Below, piece after piece: positions 34,460 to 42,549 of a stretch of 64,000 nucleotides of DNA. Origin of the DNA: Rufibacter sediminis (GTDB taxonomy: Bacteria; Bacteroidota; Bacteroidia; Cytophagales; Hymenobacteraceae); the NCBI RefSeq assembly GCF_014269285.1, contig NZ_JACOAF010000029.1, positions 1 to 64,000 on the forward strand. Direction: 5' to 3'. Made by a program: the position numbers and the translations under genes. Positions within the stretch are counted from its first letter, which is position 1. Each line of letters begins with the position of its first letter. Below the pieces are notes generated by a model, which was given only the letters and a program-made list of their open reading frames with translations, was not told the DNA's origin and searched no databases.

Positions 34460-34525
34460 TTGGGATAACGATTGACGGGGTTGGGATAATATTTTTTCGG
34501 TGCCGCTCCCCTGCTGCTACTTTTA
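34460..34525 (+). promoter_or_regulatory. LytTR-type tandem operator and promoter of the DUF5700-like gene
   Basis: TTGGGATAA at 34460 and TTGGGATAA at 34481 (21-bp period), then 30 nt to TACTTTTA (34518-34525), a 7 of 8 match to TAnnTTTG. Spacing is identical to the promoters at 31853 and 31741, and the T-rich run after the second repeat is also shared. Confidence 0.7.
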
Positions 34526-34582
34526 AATCAGTTACCACGCCAACAGCCGCTGGACTATCTGACCACCTACAAACTTGATTCT

Positions 34583-35683
34583 ATGAACCTCCGCACCGCT
34601 CTTTTCCTGTTTCTCGCTTACGTAGGCACCCTGTCTTTCTGCGGCGCCCAAACCGTGAACACCCAAGCCGCCGACCGCTACTGGCAGATCACCCAGGCGC
34701 TCCGCCAGAACCAACCCCTCACCGATGCCACCTGGAAAGAGTTCCTGGAACTGCAGGGCAACAAGGTGTACATTAAGGGCGTGTTTGACTCCGTTTCCCT
34801 GAAAAACTACCGCCGCGCCATTGAGGTCAACTACATGCCCCAGCATGATTCTTTGCTGCAAGCCAAACTGAAAGCGCAAAGCTGGTATTACGTGCTGGTA
34901 AACGATTACAAGAGAAACGAGGAGGCTCAGAAAGAATACCTACGCCAGACCAGCCAGAATCCCGCCTACCTGCAGAGCATGTACACGTTGGCCTATGAAT
35001 ACCTGCCGCAGCGGGCCCACACCAAAGTGCAGGACCTGAAACTCTACTACAATGCGCTGGGCAACGACGCCACCTCCAGAAAAGAAGGTATTTTCTTCAG
35101 CCTGAACTCGGCCACCAACTGGAGTAAAAGCAAAGCCGGCATTCTGGAAGCCCACGAGATCCACCACCAGATCCGGCCCAAAAAAGATTTCGGGGACGTG
35201 GCCGAGGAAGACGCCGCCCTGCTCTGGACCCTGGGCAGCATCCAGAACGAAGGCACCGCTGACCTGATCGACAAAAAAGTCTTCCTGCAGGCGGGTGGTC
35301 AGGACTCCATCGGCATGCACCAATGGCTCCTGGCCAATGCCCCCGGCACCATTCAAAAGCTGGACTCCACCATCCAGACCATGGCGGCCAAAGGACCTCA
35401 GGCGAACGCACCCCACAAATTCTACCAAAGGCTGATGAACGGCACCGCCGGGCACCAACCGGGTTTTCTGATGGCCCTGGTGATAGAGCGCAACGGGTAC
35501 CTCCGGCAGATGAATGAAACCATTGATGATCCGTTTGCCTTTGTGCACCTTTACCAGAAAGCCGCTAAAAAAGAGAAAGGCCGCGTACCGATGTTCTCCA
35601 AAGCCTCTCTGACCTACCTGAAAAAGCTGGAAAAGAAATACACCGCCCAACCCTCGGCCAGGAACCTCAGCGCCCGCCGGTAA
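34583..35683 (+). CDS. Secreted putative zinc-dependent peptidase (DUF5700-like)
   Basis: A 366-residue secreted protein with signal peptide MNLRTALFLFLAYVGTLSFC ending GAQ. An HExxH zinc motif is visible as EAHEIHHQIRP (about residue 190), and a downstream NEGTADLIDK about 35 residues later could supply the third ligand. This fits the DUF5700 'putative zinc dependent peptidase' family, assigned from memory with moderate certainty. Activity and substrate are not known. The tandem TTGGGAT promoter places it in the presumed LytTR regulon with the beta-barrel protein and the kinase. Confidence 0.72.
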   Translation: MNLRTALFLFLAYVGTLSFCGAQTVNTQAADRYWQITQALRQNQPLTDATWKEFLELQGNKVYIKGVFDSVSLKNYRRAIEVNYMPQHDSLLQAKLKAQSWYYVLVNDYKRNEEAQKEYLRQTSQNPAYLQSMYTLAYEYLPQRAHTKVQDLKLYYNALGNDATSRKEGIFFSLNSATNWSKSKAGILEAHEIHHQIRPKKDFGDVAEEDAALLWTLGSIQNEGTADLIDKKVFLQAGGQDSIGMHQWLLANAPGTIQKLDSTIQTMAAKGPQANAPHKFYQRLMNGTAGHQPGFLMALVIERNGYLRQMNETIDDPFAFVHLYQKAAKKEKGRVPMFSKASLTYLKKLEKKYTAQPSARNLSARR

Positions 35684-35755
35684 CACCATCGGTCGGGCTC
35701 CTGCTCTGGTGTGCCGCGCAAAGGCATCGCTTTCCGTTCCGCCGCTCTTACACCT

Positions 35756-35803
35756 CTTCCGGTTTTAAGCCTGTTTTTAGAAAAACGGGCTCAAAACCGG
35801 AAG
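35756..35803. repeat. Family A palindrome with T-tract (probable terminator)
   Basis: CTTCCGGTTTTAAGCCTGTT and AAACGGGCTCAAAACCGGAAG pair nearly end to end, followed by CTTTTT. It lies 73 bp after the DUF5700-like gene. Confidence 0.85.
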
Positions 35804-35886
35804 CTTTTTGGACAGGCCTTTCTCCTCAAAACCAGAAACTCCCCTAACAACCGCCTTTTGTCCTATCCATTAATGTCTGGGGCACG

Positions 35887-35894
35887 TACTTTTG
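35887..35894 (+). promoter_or_regulatory. -7 promoter box of the DUF983 gene
   Basis: TACTTTTG is a perfect TAnnTTTG, 24 nt before the ATG at 35919. No clear TTG lies 19-21 nt upstream. Confidence 0.45.
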
Positions 35895-35918
35895 TAGAGA
35901 GAAAAACGAAAGAAAGCG

Positions 35919-36323
35919 ATGTTTGGAAAAGGCTCTAAGCTGTATAGCATAGCAAAACTGAAATGCCCGCGTTGCCAGGAGGGAGACTTGTTTGAAAACA
36001 ACAGCCTGCTGGGCTACCGCAAAATGTCCAAGATGCTGGACCACTGCCCCGTCTGCCACCAGATGTATGAACCGGAGCCAGGCTATTACTACGGCGCTAT
36101 GTTCGTGAGCTACGCCCTTACCTCTGGTCCCACCCTGGCCATTGTAGGCCTGATGATGCTGTTCTCGGAGGAAATCACCCTCTGGATGTTCATGGCCGCC
36201 CTCATTCTTTCGCTGCTGCTGTTCATGCCCGCGCTTTTCAAGCTTTCCCGCGCCATCTGGATCAACATCTTCATCAGCTACAATCCGCTGGCCGCGCAGG
36301 ACCCGCAGGCCAAAGGACACTAA
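35919..36323 (+). CDS. DUF983 family membrane protein with zinc-ribbon motif
   Basis: A 134-residue protein. The N-terminal CPRCQEGDLF and HCPVCHQMYEPEPGYYYGAMF give two CxxC pairs, likely a small zinc ribbon. Two hydrophobic segments follow (about 65-85 and 90-115). This is the DUF983 layout, common in Bacteroidota and alphaproteobacteria; no function is established to my knowledge. It is a single gene with its own -7 box. Confidence 0.88.
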   Translation: MFGKGSKLYSIAKLKCPRCQEGDLFENNSLLGYRKMSKMLDHCPVCHQMYEPEPGYYYGAMFVSYALTSGPTLAIVGLMMLFSEEITLWMFMAALILSLLLFMPALFKLSRAIWINIFISYNPLAAQDPQAKGH

Positions 36324-36329
36324 GCTTCC

Positions 36330-36367
36330 CGTTTTAGCGCTATTTTTCGCAAATTGGGGCAAAATCG
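36330..36367. repeat. Family A repeat, degenerate
   Basis: Left arm CGTTTTAGCGCTATTTTTC, right arm AAATTGGGGCAAAATCG. Confidence 0.65.
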
Positions 36368-36394
36368 GCTGTCACCCAACCCGCCGCATGCCCT

Positions 36395-37267
36395 ATGCCC
36401 GGAAAGCTTCCCGTTTACCGTATCCCAGATTTTACATCGGCCAAGGGCCTGGCCCGGGGCATCCATGTGGTAGACCTGCAGGCGCACCGCCAGAAACATG
36501 CCTTTGTGCAGGCCCCGCACAAGCATGACTTTTACCTGCTGCTGGTGGTTACATCTGGCCAGGGCAGCCATACCATTGATTTCACGCAGCACGCGGTCAC
36601 GCCCGGCAGCGTCTTCTTTCTCACGCCGGGGCAGGTGCACGCCTGGAGCCTCACCGAGGAAACCGAAGGCACCCTGCTGTTTTTCTCCCCCGAGTTCTAC
36701 CGCGGAAACCGCGAGACCGATACCCTGCGGCAGTTCCCTTTTTTCCAGACCTGGCAACATCCGCCGGTGCTGTACGCCACCCCAGAGACCTTACTGCCCG
36801 TAGAACGCCTTTTGGAACAGATGCTGGCGGAGTATGCCCAACCGGCGGCCTTCCAGCCCGATGCCTTGCGCGCCTACTTGGAGTTGCTTTTGATCCAACT
36901 GGCCCGGTTGTACCCCGAAGCTCCCGCCGCCCCCGAGGAGAACAGCTGGCCTTTTCAGCTGTATCAGCTGGAGACCCTGGTGGAAAACCATTACCTGGAG
37001 CACCAGCCCACCGGGTTTTACGCCCAGGCGCTGCACCTATCGCCCAAGTACCTCAACGAGCTCTGCAAACAGAACCTGGGCAAAACCACCACTGATCTGC
37101 TGCAGGAGCGGCTGATTCTGGAGGCCAAACGCCTGCTCACCCACTCGCCGCACCTGAACATCGCGCAGGTGGCGCAGGCCCTGGGGTTTGAGGACAATTC
37201 CTATTTCAGCCGATTTTTCAAAAAACAGGTCCAAATCACCCCAGAGCAATTTCGGCAGAAAGGATAG
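36395..37267 (+). CDS. AraC-family transcriptional regulator
   Basis: A 290-residue regulator. The N-terminal cupin-like sensor (AFVQAPHKHDFYLLLVVTSGQG, GSVFFLTPGQVHAW) resembles AraC_binding domains that sense small ligands. The C-terminal about 100 residues hold two helix-turn-helix units, ending with the signature VAQALGFEDNSYFSRFFKKQ and TPEQFR. It lies 98 bp upstream of the sugar dehydrogenase gene on the same strand and may control it (inference). Confidence 0.92.
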   Translation: MPGKLPVYRIPDFTSAKGLARGIHVVDLQAHRQKHAFVQAPHKHDFYLLLVVTSGQGSHTIDFTQHAVTPGSVFFLTPGQVHAWSLTEETEGTLLFFSPEFYRGNRETDTLRQFPFFQTWQHPPVLYATPETLLPVERLLEQMLAEYAQPAAFQPDALRAYLELLLIQLARLYPEAPAAPEENSWPFQLYQLETLVENHYLEHQPTGFYAQALHLSPKYLNELCKQNLGKTTTDLLQERLILEAKRLLTHSPHLNIAQVAQALGFEDNSYFSRFFKKQVQITPEQFRQKG

Positions 37268-37365
37268 CAGCGCGTTATTTCCGGCGGAAAGCGTAGTTTT
37301 TCAACAACCAATTACCCAAAGCAAGGGTTTAAAGAGCTGAAATTCACTTCAGTTAACTTTCCTCT

Positions 37366-38964
37366 ATGCGGCGCGCGCTCTTCTTTCTGGCTTTTTTATC
37401 TGTGATTTCTGGTTCTTTCACCTCCACCCAAGCCCAGGACCTGACCGGCCCCAAAGGCGAGACGTTTACGGTGCGGGTGGTGAAAGACAAACTCAGCGAT
37501 CCCTGGGAAGTGACCTTCGGCCCTGACCAGCACCTCTGGATTACCGAAGCCAAAGGCTACAAAGTCAGTCGCCTGAACCCGAGCACCGGAGCCCAGACCG
37601 TACTGCTGGACCTCACTTCTGAGCGGAAATTCCCGCGCTATGACAAAGTCCCAGATTCTGTAGATGGCGGCAAACCCTGGCCGCAGGGCGGATTGATGGG
37701 GATGGCCCTACACCCGCAGCTGCTCTCGGGCAAACCCTACGTGTACCTGGCCTATGCGTATTCCTACGCCGGAGCCGGGAAATCTGGCGATGGCTGCGAC
37801 CCGAATTTTGGGGGCTGCCACTACACCATGCGGCTGGTGCGGTATGACTACGAGCCGAAAGCCCAGAAACTCAGCAACCCGCTCCTCCTCTGCGACAGCA
37901 TTCCGGGCAGCAACGACCACAACTCGGGCCGTTTGCTTATTGCCCCGGTGCAGGGCAAAGATTTCCTGTTCTACACCGTAGGCGACCTGGGGGCCGGGCA
38001 GTTCAAGAACATCGGTCGGCCCAACCACGCGCAGAACATCGGCAGCTATGAAGGCAAAGTGCTTCGGTTCAATCTGGAGCCTGACCCTGATAAAAACCAG
38101 TATGACCGCTGGATTCCCAATGACAACCCGTTTACTTCTCCGCAGCGCCAGAACGCCGTCTGGAGCCTGGGCCACCGCAACGCCCAGGGTTTGGCCTACG
38201 CCGTGGTGAAGGGTACCGGGAGAATCTACGCCAGCGAACACGGTCCTTTTTCAGACGATGAACTCAACGTGGTGGAACGCGGCAAGAATTACGGGCATCC
38301 GCTCATCATCGGGTACCAGGACAACAACTACAACGGGCTGGCCGCCGGAGTCAGTGACCACGCCGAGATCCCGGGCACGTGGCACACCACCTACCCCACC
38401 ATCAAAAGCGAGAAAGAGAACGCCGTCGCCTTGGGCGCGCAGAATTACCGTGATCCCATCTACAGCTTCAACCCTACCTCCAATGCGTCTCTGACCAAGA
38501 TTCTGACCCAGATCAGGAGTGGCGAAAACAGCTCCCCGGACTGGTCCTCCGAAGCACCCAGCAGCATAGCCGTGTATACGTCAACGGGCATCCCGGGCTG
38601 GCAGAACTCGTTGCTTGTGCCCACACTCAAAACCGGCAAGCTGATCAGGCTGCCACTGAACGCATCCGGCACCGGCGTCACCGGCGATACGCTTACCTAT
38701 TTCCGGTCGAAGATCCGCTACCGGGACCTAGCCATCTCCCCCGACGGCAAAAAACTGTACCTGGCCGTGGACAGTTCCTCGGTGACCTCCGGCCCTTCGG
38801 GCGAAGACCCCAAAGGCAGCCAGTACCGGGGTTCGATCCTGGAATTTACGTACGTGAAAGGCGGCACCGCTTTGAAAAACGCCTCGGGCAAGACAACGGG
38901 TGGCAAGGCACCAGCAAAGTCCAAGGACGCGGCACAGGTGGCAGGGAAAAGAAGAAAGGAATAA
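37366..38964 (+). CDS. PQQ-dependent sugar dehydrogenase-like protein (GSDH family)
   Basis: A 532-residue periplasmic protein with signal peptide MRRALFFLAFLSVISGSF...AQAQ. The mature part is a six-bladed propeller of the glucose/sorbosone dehydrogenase family: DPWEVTFGPDQHLWITEAKG, GLMGMALHPQ, VWSLGHRNAQGLAYA, YASEHGPFSDDELNVVERGKNYGHP. The His of GHRNAQG and Asp/Glu of EHGP-DDELN correspond to the sGDH active-site and calcium/PQQ region. The C-terminal about 30 residues are low-complexity and basic. It may oxidise sugars or be a PQQ-free relative. No PQQ synthesis genes are in the window. Confidence 0.87.
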   Translation: MRRALFFLAFLSVISGSFTSTQAQDLTGPKGETFTVRVVKDKLSDPWEVTFGPDQHLWITEAKGYKVSRLNPSTGAQTVLLDLTSERKFPRYDKVPDSVDGGKPWPQGGLMGMALHPQLLSGKPYVYLAYAYSYAGAGKSGDGCDPNFGGCHYTMRLVRYDYEPKAQKLSNPLLLCDSIPGSNDHNSGRLLIAPVQGKDFLFYTVGDLGAGQFKNIGRPNHAQNIGSYEGKVLRFNLEPDPDKNQYDRWIPNDNPFTSPQRQNAVWSLGHRNAQGLAYAVVKGTGRIYASEHGPFSDDELNVVERGKNYGHPLIIGYQDNNYNGLAAGVSDHAEIPGTWHTTYPTIKSEKENAVALGAQNYRDPIYSFNPTSNASLTKILTQIRSGENSSPDWSSEAPSSIAVYTSTGIPGWQNSLLVPTLKTGKLIRLPLNASGTGVTGDTLTYFRSKIRYRDLAISPDGKKLYLAVDSSSVTSGPSGEDPKGSQYRGSILEFTYVKGGTALKNASGKTTGGKAPAKSKDAAQVAGKRRKE

Positions 38965-38972
38965 AGCGCTTT

Positions 38973-39014
38973 TCTGTTTTAGGCATGTTTTCCAGAAAAT
39001 CGGCTTAAAACAGA
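38973..39014. repeat. Family A repeat between convergent genes
   Basis: Left arm TCTGTTTTAGGCATGTTTTC, right arm GAAAATCGGCTTAAAACAGA. Confidence 0.85.
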
Positions 39015-39039
39015 TGATTGAGAAGATAGCGGAGTTGAT

Positions 39040-39366
39040 TTACCTGGCTTTGAATTTCTGCTTGCCCGTGAGTAATTGGAAGAACAGCACAAAGTCTGAG
39101 GCCAGGCTGTAGAACGGGTATTGAAACGTAGCCGGTTTGTTTTTCTCGAAGAAAAAATGCCCCACCCACGCAAACCCGTACCCGATCACGGGCAACAGCC
39201 ACAACCAGGAATATCGGCCTAAGAACAGCGCCACCACTAAGAGCAGCAGCAGCAGCCCGGTCCCTATGAAATGCAGCACCCGGCTGGTGGTGTTCTGGTG
39301 CTCTTGCAGGTAGAACGGGTAGAACTCTTTGAAGGAGGTGATGCGGGTAGGAGTTGGCATGGTCAA
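39040..39366 (-). CDS. Mpo1-like (DUF962) membrane protein
   Basis: A 108-residue protein with two hydrophobic segments. Motifs are FYPFYLQEHQNTTSRVLHFI (His pair before the first segment) and GYGFAWVGHFFFEKNKPATF, characteristic of the YGL010w/Mpo1 family, whose yeast member is an Fe(II) dioxygenase for 2-hydroxy fatty acids. A bacterial role is not established. Translation could start at 39366 or at the Met two codons later. Confidence 0.85.
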   Translation of the reverse strand: MTMPTPTRITSFKEFYPFYLQEHQNTTSRVLHFIGTGLLLLLLVVALFLGRYSWLWLLPVIGYGFAWVGHFFFEKNKPATFQYPFYSLASDFVLFFQLLTGKQKFKAR

Positions 39367-39547
39367 AGCTGATAAATCTCATTTAATTATATGTTGATAT
39401 GAAAGAAGTTGCGAGTAAAATTTCTAGTTTCAACTTTCTCTTAAACCCCTTTGCAGCCGTTTAACCTCATTCAATAGGGGGCATATCAGGAATGAATTTG
39501 CTTTTGATTATCTTGAGCAGAAAAATTTATAATTGTAAAACTCCCCT

Positions 39548-40384
39548 ATGCGGCATATTTACTTCTGCATTCTATTCCTTCTAGTCAGTATCCCTTCTTT
39601 CGCACAAAAAGAAAAGTCCTCAGAACCAAAAATTTATATTGCAGTTGAGGAAATGCCAGAATTCCCAGGAGGAATGAATGCTCTGCCCACGTTTATAGCG
39701 CAAAACTTCAACTTACCTAAATATCCTGCCATCTTAGATTCACTGACAAATTTAGCTATTACGTTTGTCATAGGCCCCTCCGGAGAAGTACAGGATATTG
39801 AACCCTTAAATAGAGTTCACCCATTGATTGATCAAGAGGCCCAAAGAGTTCTCCAGATTATGCCACGTTGGAAACCTGGTAAGCAAGACGGAGAACTGGT
39901 GTACGTTAAATACACTGTTCCAATAAGGGTACCAGCACCTCAACATGTGCCAAGTTTTCTCCAAGGCAAGTCACCATATTATTACTATTATGATGAAGAA
40001 GCCTATGAATCCGGAGTTTATATTGGATATCTGGAAGGGCTAGAGTTCCCATACGGCAATAAAGCTCTTGCGACATTTATACAGAAGAACTATAAAATTC
40101 CAGAGGCGGCAAAGAGAGGAAAAGTAAGTGGAATTGCTAAGTTCTCTTTTATCATCAATCCCAAAGGTGAGGTGACAAGAGTGAAGTCAATATCAAATTT
40201 AGGGTCTGGGGTTGAGGAAAACTTAGTCGGAGTTTTGGAAAAAATGCCGAATTGGAAAACCGGAAACCTTACTGCTATCTCTCATTATGTAAAAAGGACA
40301 GTTGAGATAGAAATAGTGCATGGAAAGGCTACTTTCAGAGGCATTGTTCCTTCAGAATTTGACAATCCGGGCATTAAGGAGTAA
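39548..40384 (+). CDS. Secreted protein with two TonB_C-like domains
   Basis: 278 residues: a cleavable signal peptide (MRHIYFCILFLLVSIPSFAQ), then two related domains. The first (about 28-130) starts YIAVEEMPEFPGGMNALPTF and ends MPRWKPGKQDGELVYVKYTVPIRV. The second (about 155-255) starts with a variant YLEGLEFPYGNKALATF and ends MPNWKTGNL...VKRTVEIE. Both match the energy-transducer TonB C-terminal domain, but there is no membrane anchor or Pro-rich spacer, so it cannot work as a normal TonB. The gene is visibly AT-richer than its neighbours. It is related to the repeats of the M56 protein at 55621. Confidence 0.82.
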   Translation: MRHIYFCILFLLVSIPSFAQKEKSSEPKIYIAVEEMPEFPGGMNALPTFIAQNFNLPKYPAILDSLTNLAITFVIGPSGEVQDIEPLNRVHPLIDQEAQRVLQIMPRWKPGKQDGELVYVKYTVPIRVPAPQHVPSFLQGKSPYYYYYDEEAYESGVYIGYLEGLEFPYGNKALATFIQKNYKIPEAAKRGKVSGIAKFSFIINPKGEVTRVKSISNLGSGVEENLVGVLEKMPNWKTGNLTAISHYVKRTVEIEIVHGKATFRGIVPSEFDNPGIKE

Positions 40385-40422
40385 GGAACCTATTGTTCCC
40401 TAAAAGTAGAACTACTAGTAGA

Positions 40423-40482
40423 ACTACTATAGTTAAACTTTGTGACTTGTAACTTCAAATCACAAAGTTTAACTATAGTAGT
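40423..40482. terminator. Perfect 23-bp inverted repeat between convergent genes
   Basis: Arms 40423-40445 and 40460-40482 (starting ACTACTATAGTTAAACTTTG) are exact reverse complements around a 14-nt loop. It lies between the converging 39548 and polX genes and probably terminates both. It is not a family A member. Confidence 0.75.
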
Positions 40483-40516
40483 CTTCTAAATTTTGAAATA
40501 GATATTTTTCTTGAGG

Positions 40517-42226
40517 CTAAATCCCTTTCGCCTTCTTCCGATCTGCAAAGTATGTCGCCACTTCCTCGCGCGTTTTGGCGTTGAAGGTCATCTCGGCGGT
40601 TAGGCCGCCTTTGCGGCCCACGAGGACGCCGTAGCGCATGTCATCGTAGCCGCGCATGCTGTGGGCGTCTGGGTTGATGCTGAGGAGCACGTTCTGGCTG
40701 AGGGCGTATTCTACCCAGCGCCAGTCCAGGTCCAGCCGCCAAGGGTTCGCGTTGATCTCGATGATGACCTGGTGGGCGGCGCAGGCGTCAATCACGGCTT
40801 TGTGGTCAATGGGATAGCCTTCCCGGCGGAGGAGCAGACGGCCGGTAGGGTGCCCCAGCATGGTGGTGTAGGGGTTCTGGATGGCGTTCACCAGACGGTC
40901 CGTGGCCTTCACGATGTCCATTTTCAGGTTGCTGTGAATGGAGGCGACAATGAAGTCAAAGGACGCGAGCACATCGTTGTCATAGTCCAGCGAACCATCG
41001 GCGAGGATGTCTGACTCAATGCCTTTGAAGATGCGGAACGGCCCCAGCTCCTGGTTCAGGCGATCGATCTCCTTTTGCTGCTCCTTCACCCGGAACTCCT
41101 GCAAACCGTTCGCATAGAACGCCGATTTAGAGTGGTCGCACATGCCCAGGTACTCAAATCCGAGTTGCTGGCAGTGCACCGCCATTTGCTCCAAGGTATG
41201 GGCGCCGTCTGAGTAGGTGCTGTGGTTGTGCAGAATGCCTTTCAGGTCACTGTCCTGGAGCAGGGTGGGCAGTTGGTTTCCGCGGGCCATTTCCAGAATA
41301 CGGGCACTTTCGCGCAGTTCGGGGGCTATGTAGGGCAGCTTCACGCGCTGGAAAATCTCTTCCTCAGAGGCGGCTGGTTCGCCGTAGGCCTCGGCCATGA
41401 GCGTGTCGCCGGCCTCGTTCACGGGCTGCGTTAACCAGGCTGGGTTAGCTGAGTACAACAGGGTTTGGTTCGCGAAGCGGCGCTCCGGCACCAGGCGCAC
41501 TTCCAGCTTTAGGCCGGTCTCAGAAAGTACCCCGCGCCACACGAACGGGCCAGAAACGGCGTCCAGCGGCGAGATGCCCGGGAGTTCCTCCAGAAAACCC
41601 GGCCAGGTGCTGTCGTCTTGCAGGCTGATGAGGTAGTGCAGCGTGTCAATGGTTTCCAGGTTCCGGCGGAGGTCGCCCACCACTACGGCGGATATGGTTT
41701 CGGGCCTGTTTTTCAGAAACGAGAGCAAATCCAGCGCCAGGGGCTCGGCCTCGGCCCAGAGCAGTTTGCCTTTGCTGGCATCGGAATACTGCAGAGCCTG
41801 CAAGATGGTTTCCTGGGTTTTCGCCCCGAACCCTTTCAGCTTGGACAACTCGTTCCGTTCGCAGGCCTCGCGCAGCCCCTCTGAGGTCTCCACGCCCAGC
41901 TCTTTCCAGATGGTTTTGATTTTCTTGGGCCCGATGCCCTTGATGTTGAGCATCTGCACCACGCCTTCGGGGGTGATTTCCAGCAAGCGGGCTAAATCAG
42001 CGTGCGTGCCGGTCTGGATGGCTTCGGTGATTTTGGCCGCCATGCCTTTGCCAATGCCGTCCAGTTTCTCCAACTGGGCCGGGCTCATCTGGTGAATAGG
42101 CGATTCCAGGCGCTCCAGCACCGCAATGGCATTGGTATAGGATCTTATCTTGAACGGGTTCTCGTCGTGCAGCTCCATCAAAGAAGCCGTGAGCCGGAAC
42201 ATGCGAATGAGTTCTTTGTTCTCCAC
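40517..42226 (-). CDS. polX: PolX/PHP-domain protein with degenerate polymerase core
   Basis: 569 residues, the normal length for bacterial PolX. Residues 1-150 hold the helix-hairpin-helix motifs (LEKLDGIGKGMAAKI, LNIKGIGPKKIK, LKGFGAKTQ). The palm region reads VVVGDLRRNLETIDTLHYLI, where active PolX has GSxRRGxETxGDIDxL, so the paired catalytic Asp (DxD) is missing. The C-terminal PHP phosphoesterase looks intact: HNHSTYSDGAHT, GMCDHSK, GIESDIL, ASIHS, GHPTGR, NANPWRLDLD, INPDAHS. It probably acts as a 3'-5' exonuclease or phosphatase in DNA repair rather than a polymerase. Confidence 0.9.
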   Translation of the reverse strand: MENKELIRMFRLTASLMELHDENPFKIRSYTNAIAVLERLESPIHQMSPAQLEKLDGIGKGMAAKITEAIQTGTHADLARLLEITPEGVVQMLNIKGIGPKKIKTIWKELGVETSEGLREACERNELSKLKGFGAKTQETILQALQYSDASKGKLLWAEAEPLALDLLSFLKNRPETISAVVVGDLRRNLETIDTLHYLISLQDDSTWPGFLEELPGISPLDAVSGPFVWRGVLSETGLKLEVRLVPERRFANQTLLYSANPAWLTQPVNEAGDTLMAEAYGEPAASEEEIFQRVKLPYIAPELRESARILEMARGNQLPTLLQDSDLKGILHNHSTYSDGAHTLEQMAVHCQQLGFEYLGMCDHSKSAFYANGLQEFRVKEQQKEIDRLNQELGPFRIFKGIESDILADGSLDYDNDVLASFDFIVASIHSNLKMDIVKATDRLVNAIQNPYTTMLGHPTGRLLLRREGYPIDHKAVIDACAAHQVIIEINANPWRLDLDWRWVEYALSQNVLLSINPDAHSMRGYDDMRYGVLVGRKGGLTAEMTFNAKTREEVATYFADRKKAKGI

Positions 42227-42281
42227 GGGTACAGTTGTGAAAGGGGTTTAGACAAAGATAAGGAACATCCTGCGGATGTTA

Positions 42282-42463
42282 GTCCTGAGTTCTGAGTCTT
42301 GCGTCCTGAGTTGGGAACGAGGTGGATGCTTGCTTTCGGCAAAGCCGATTTAGGCCTGTTTTCTGAAAAACGGCTCCAAAAGGGAAGAAGCGCTTACAAG
42401 GTTGAAGGAGTGGTATTCCCTTCGGATGGCATTCACACAACTCAAGACTCTGAACTCAGGACT
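42282..42463. repeat. Family H inverted repeat with nested family A copy
   Basis: AGTCCTGAGTTCTGAGTCTT(G) at 42282-42302 and CAAGACTCTGAACTCAGGAC(T) at 42443-42463 match in 20 of 21 positions as reverse complements. A family A copy (42344-42385) lies between them. A small hairpin AACATCC/GGATGTT is at 42264-42280. Confidence 0.75.
42344..42385. repeat. Family A repeat nested in family H
   Basis: Left part GCCGATTTAGGCCTGTTTTC, right part GAAAAACGGCTCCAAAAG. Confidence 0.75.
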
Positions 42464-42549
42464 ACCTGTATAGGCTCTTGACTATTTTTTCTTTTGTATC
42501 TTGTGACAAGATTGCGGATAAAATAGACCAAACCAACCTCCTGCTACCT

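Noticed and set aside
37205-37235. Family A-like sequence inside the AraC gene
   Set aside because: It encodes the conserved FSRFFKKQ motif of AraC proteins; similarity is likely coincidental.
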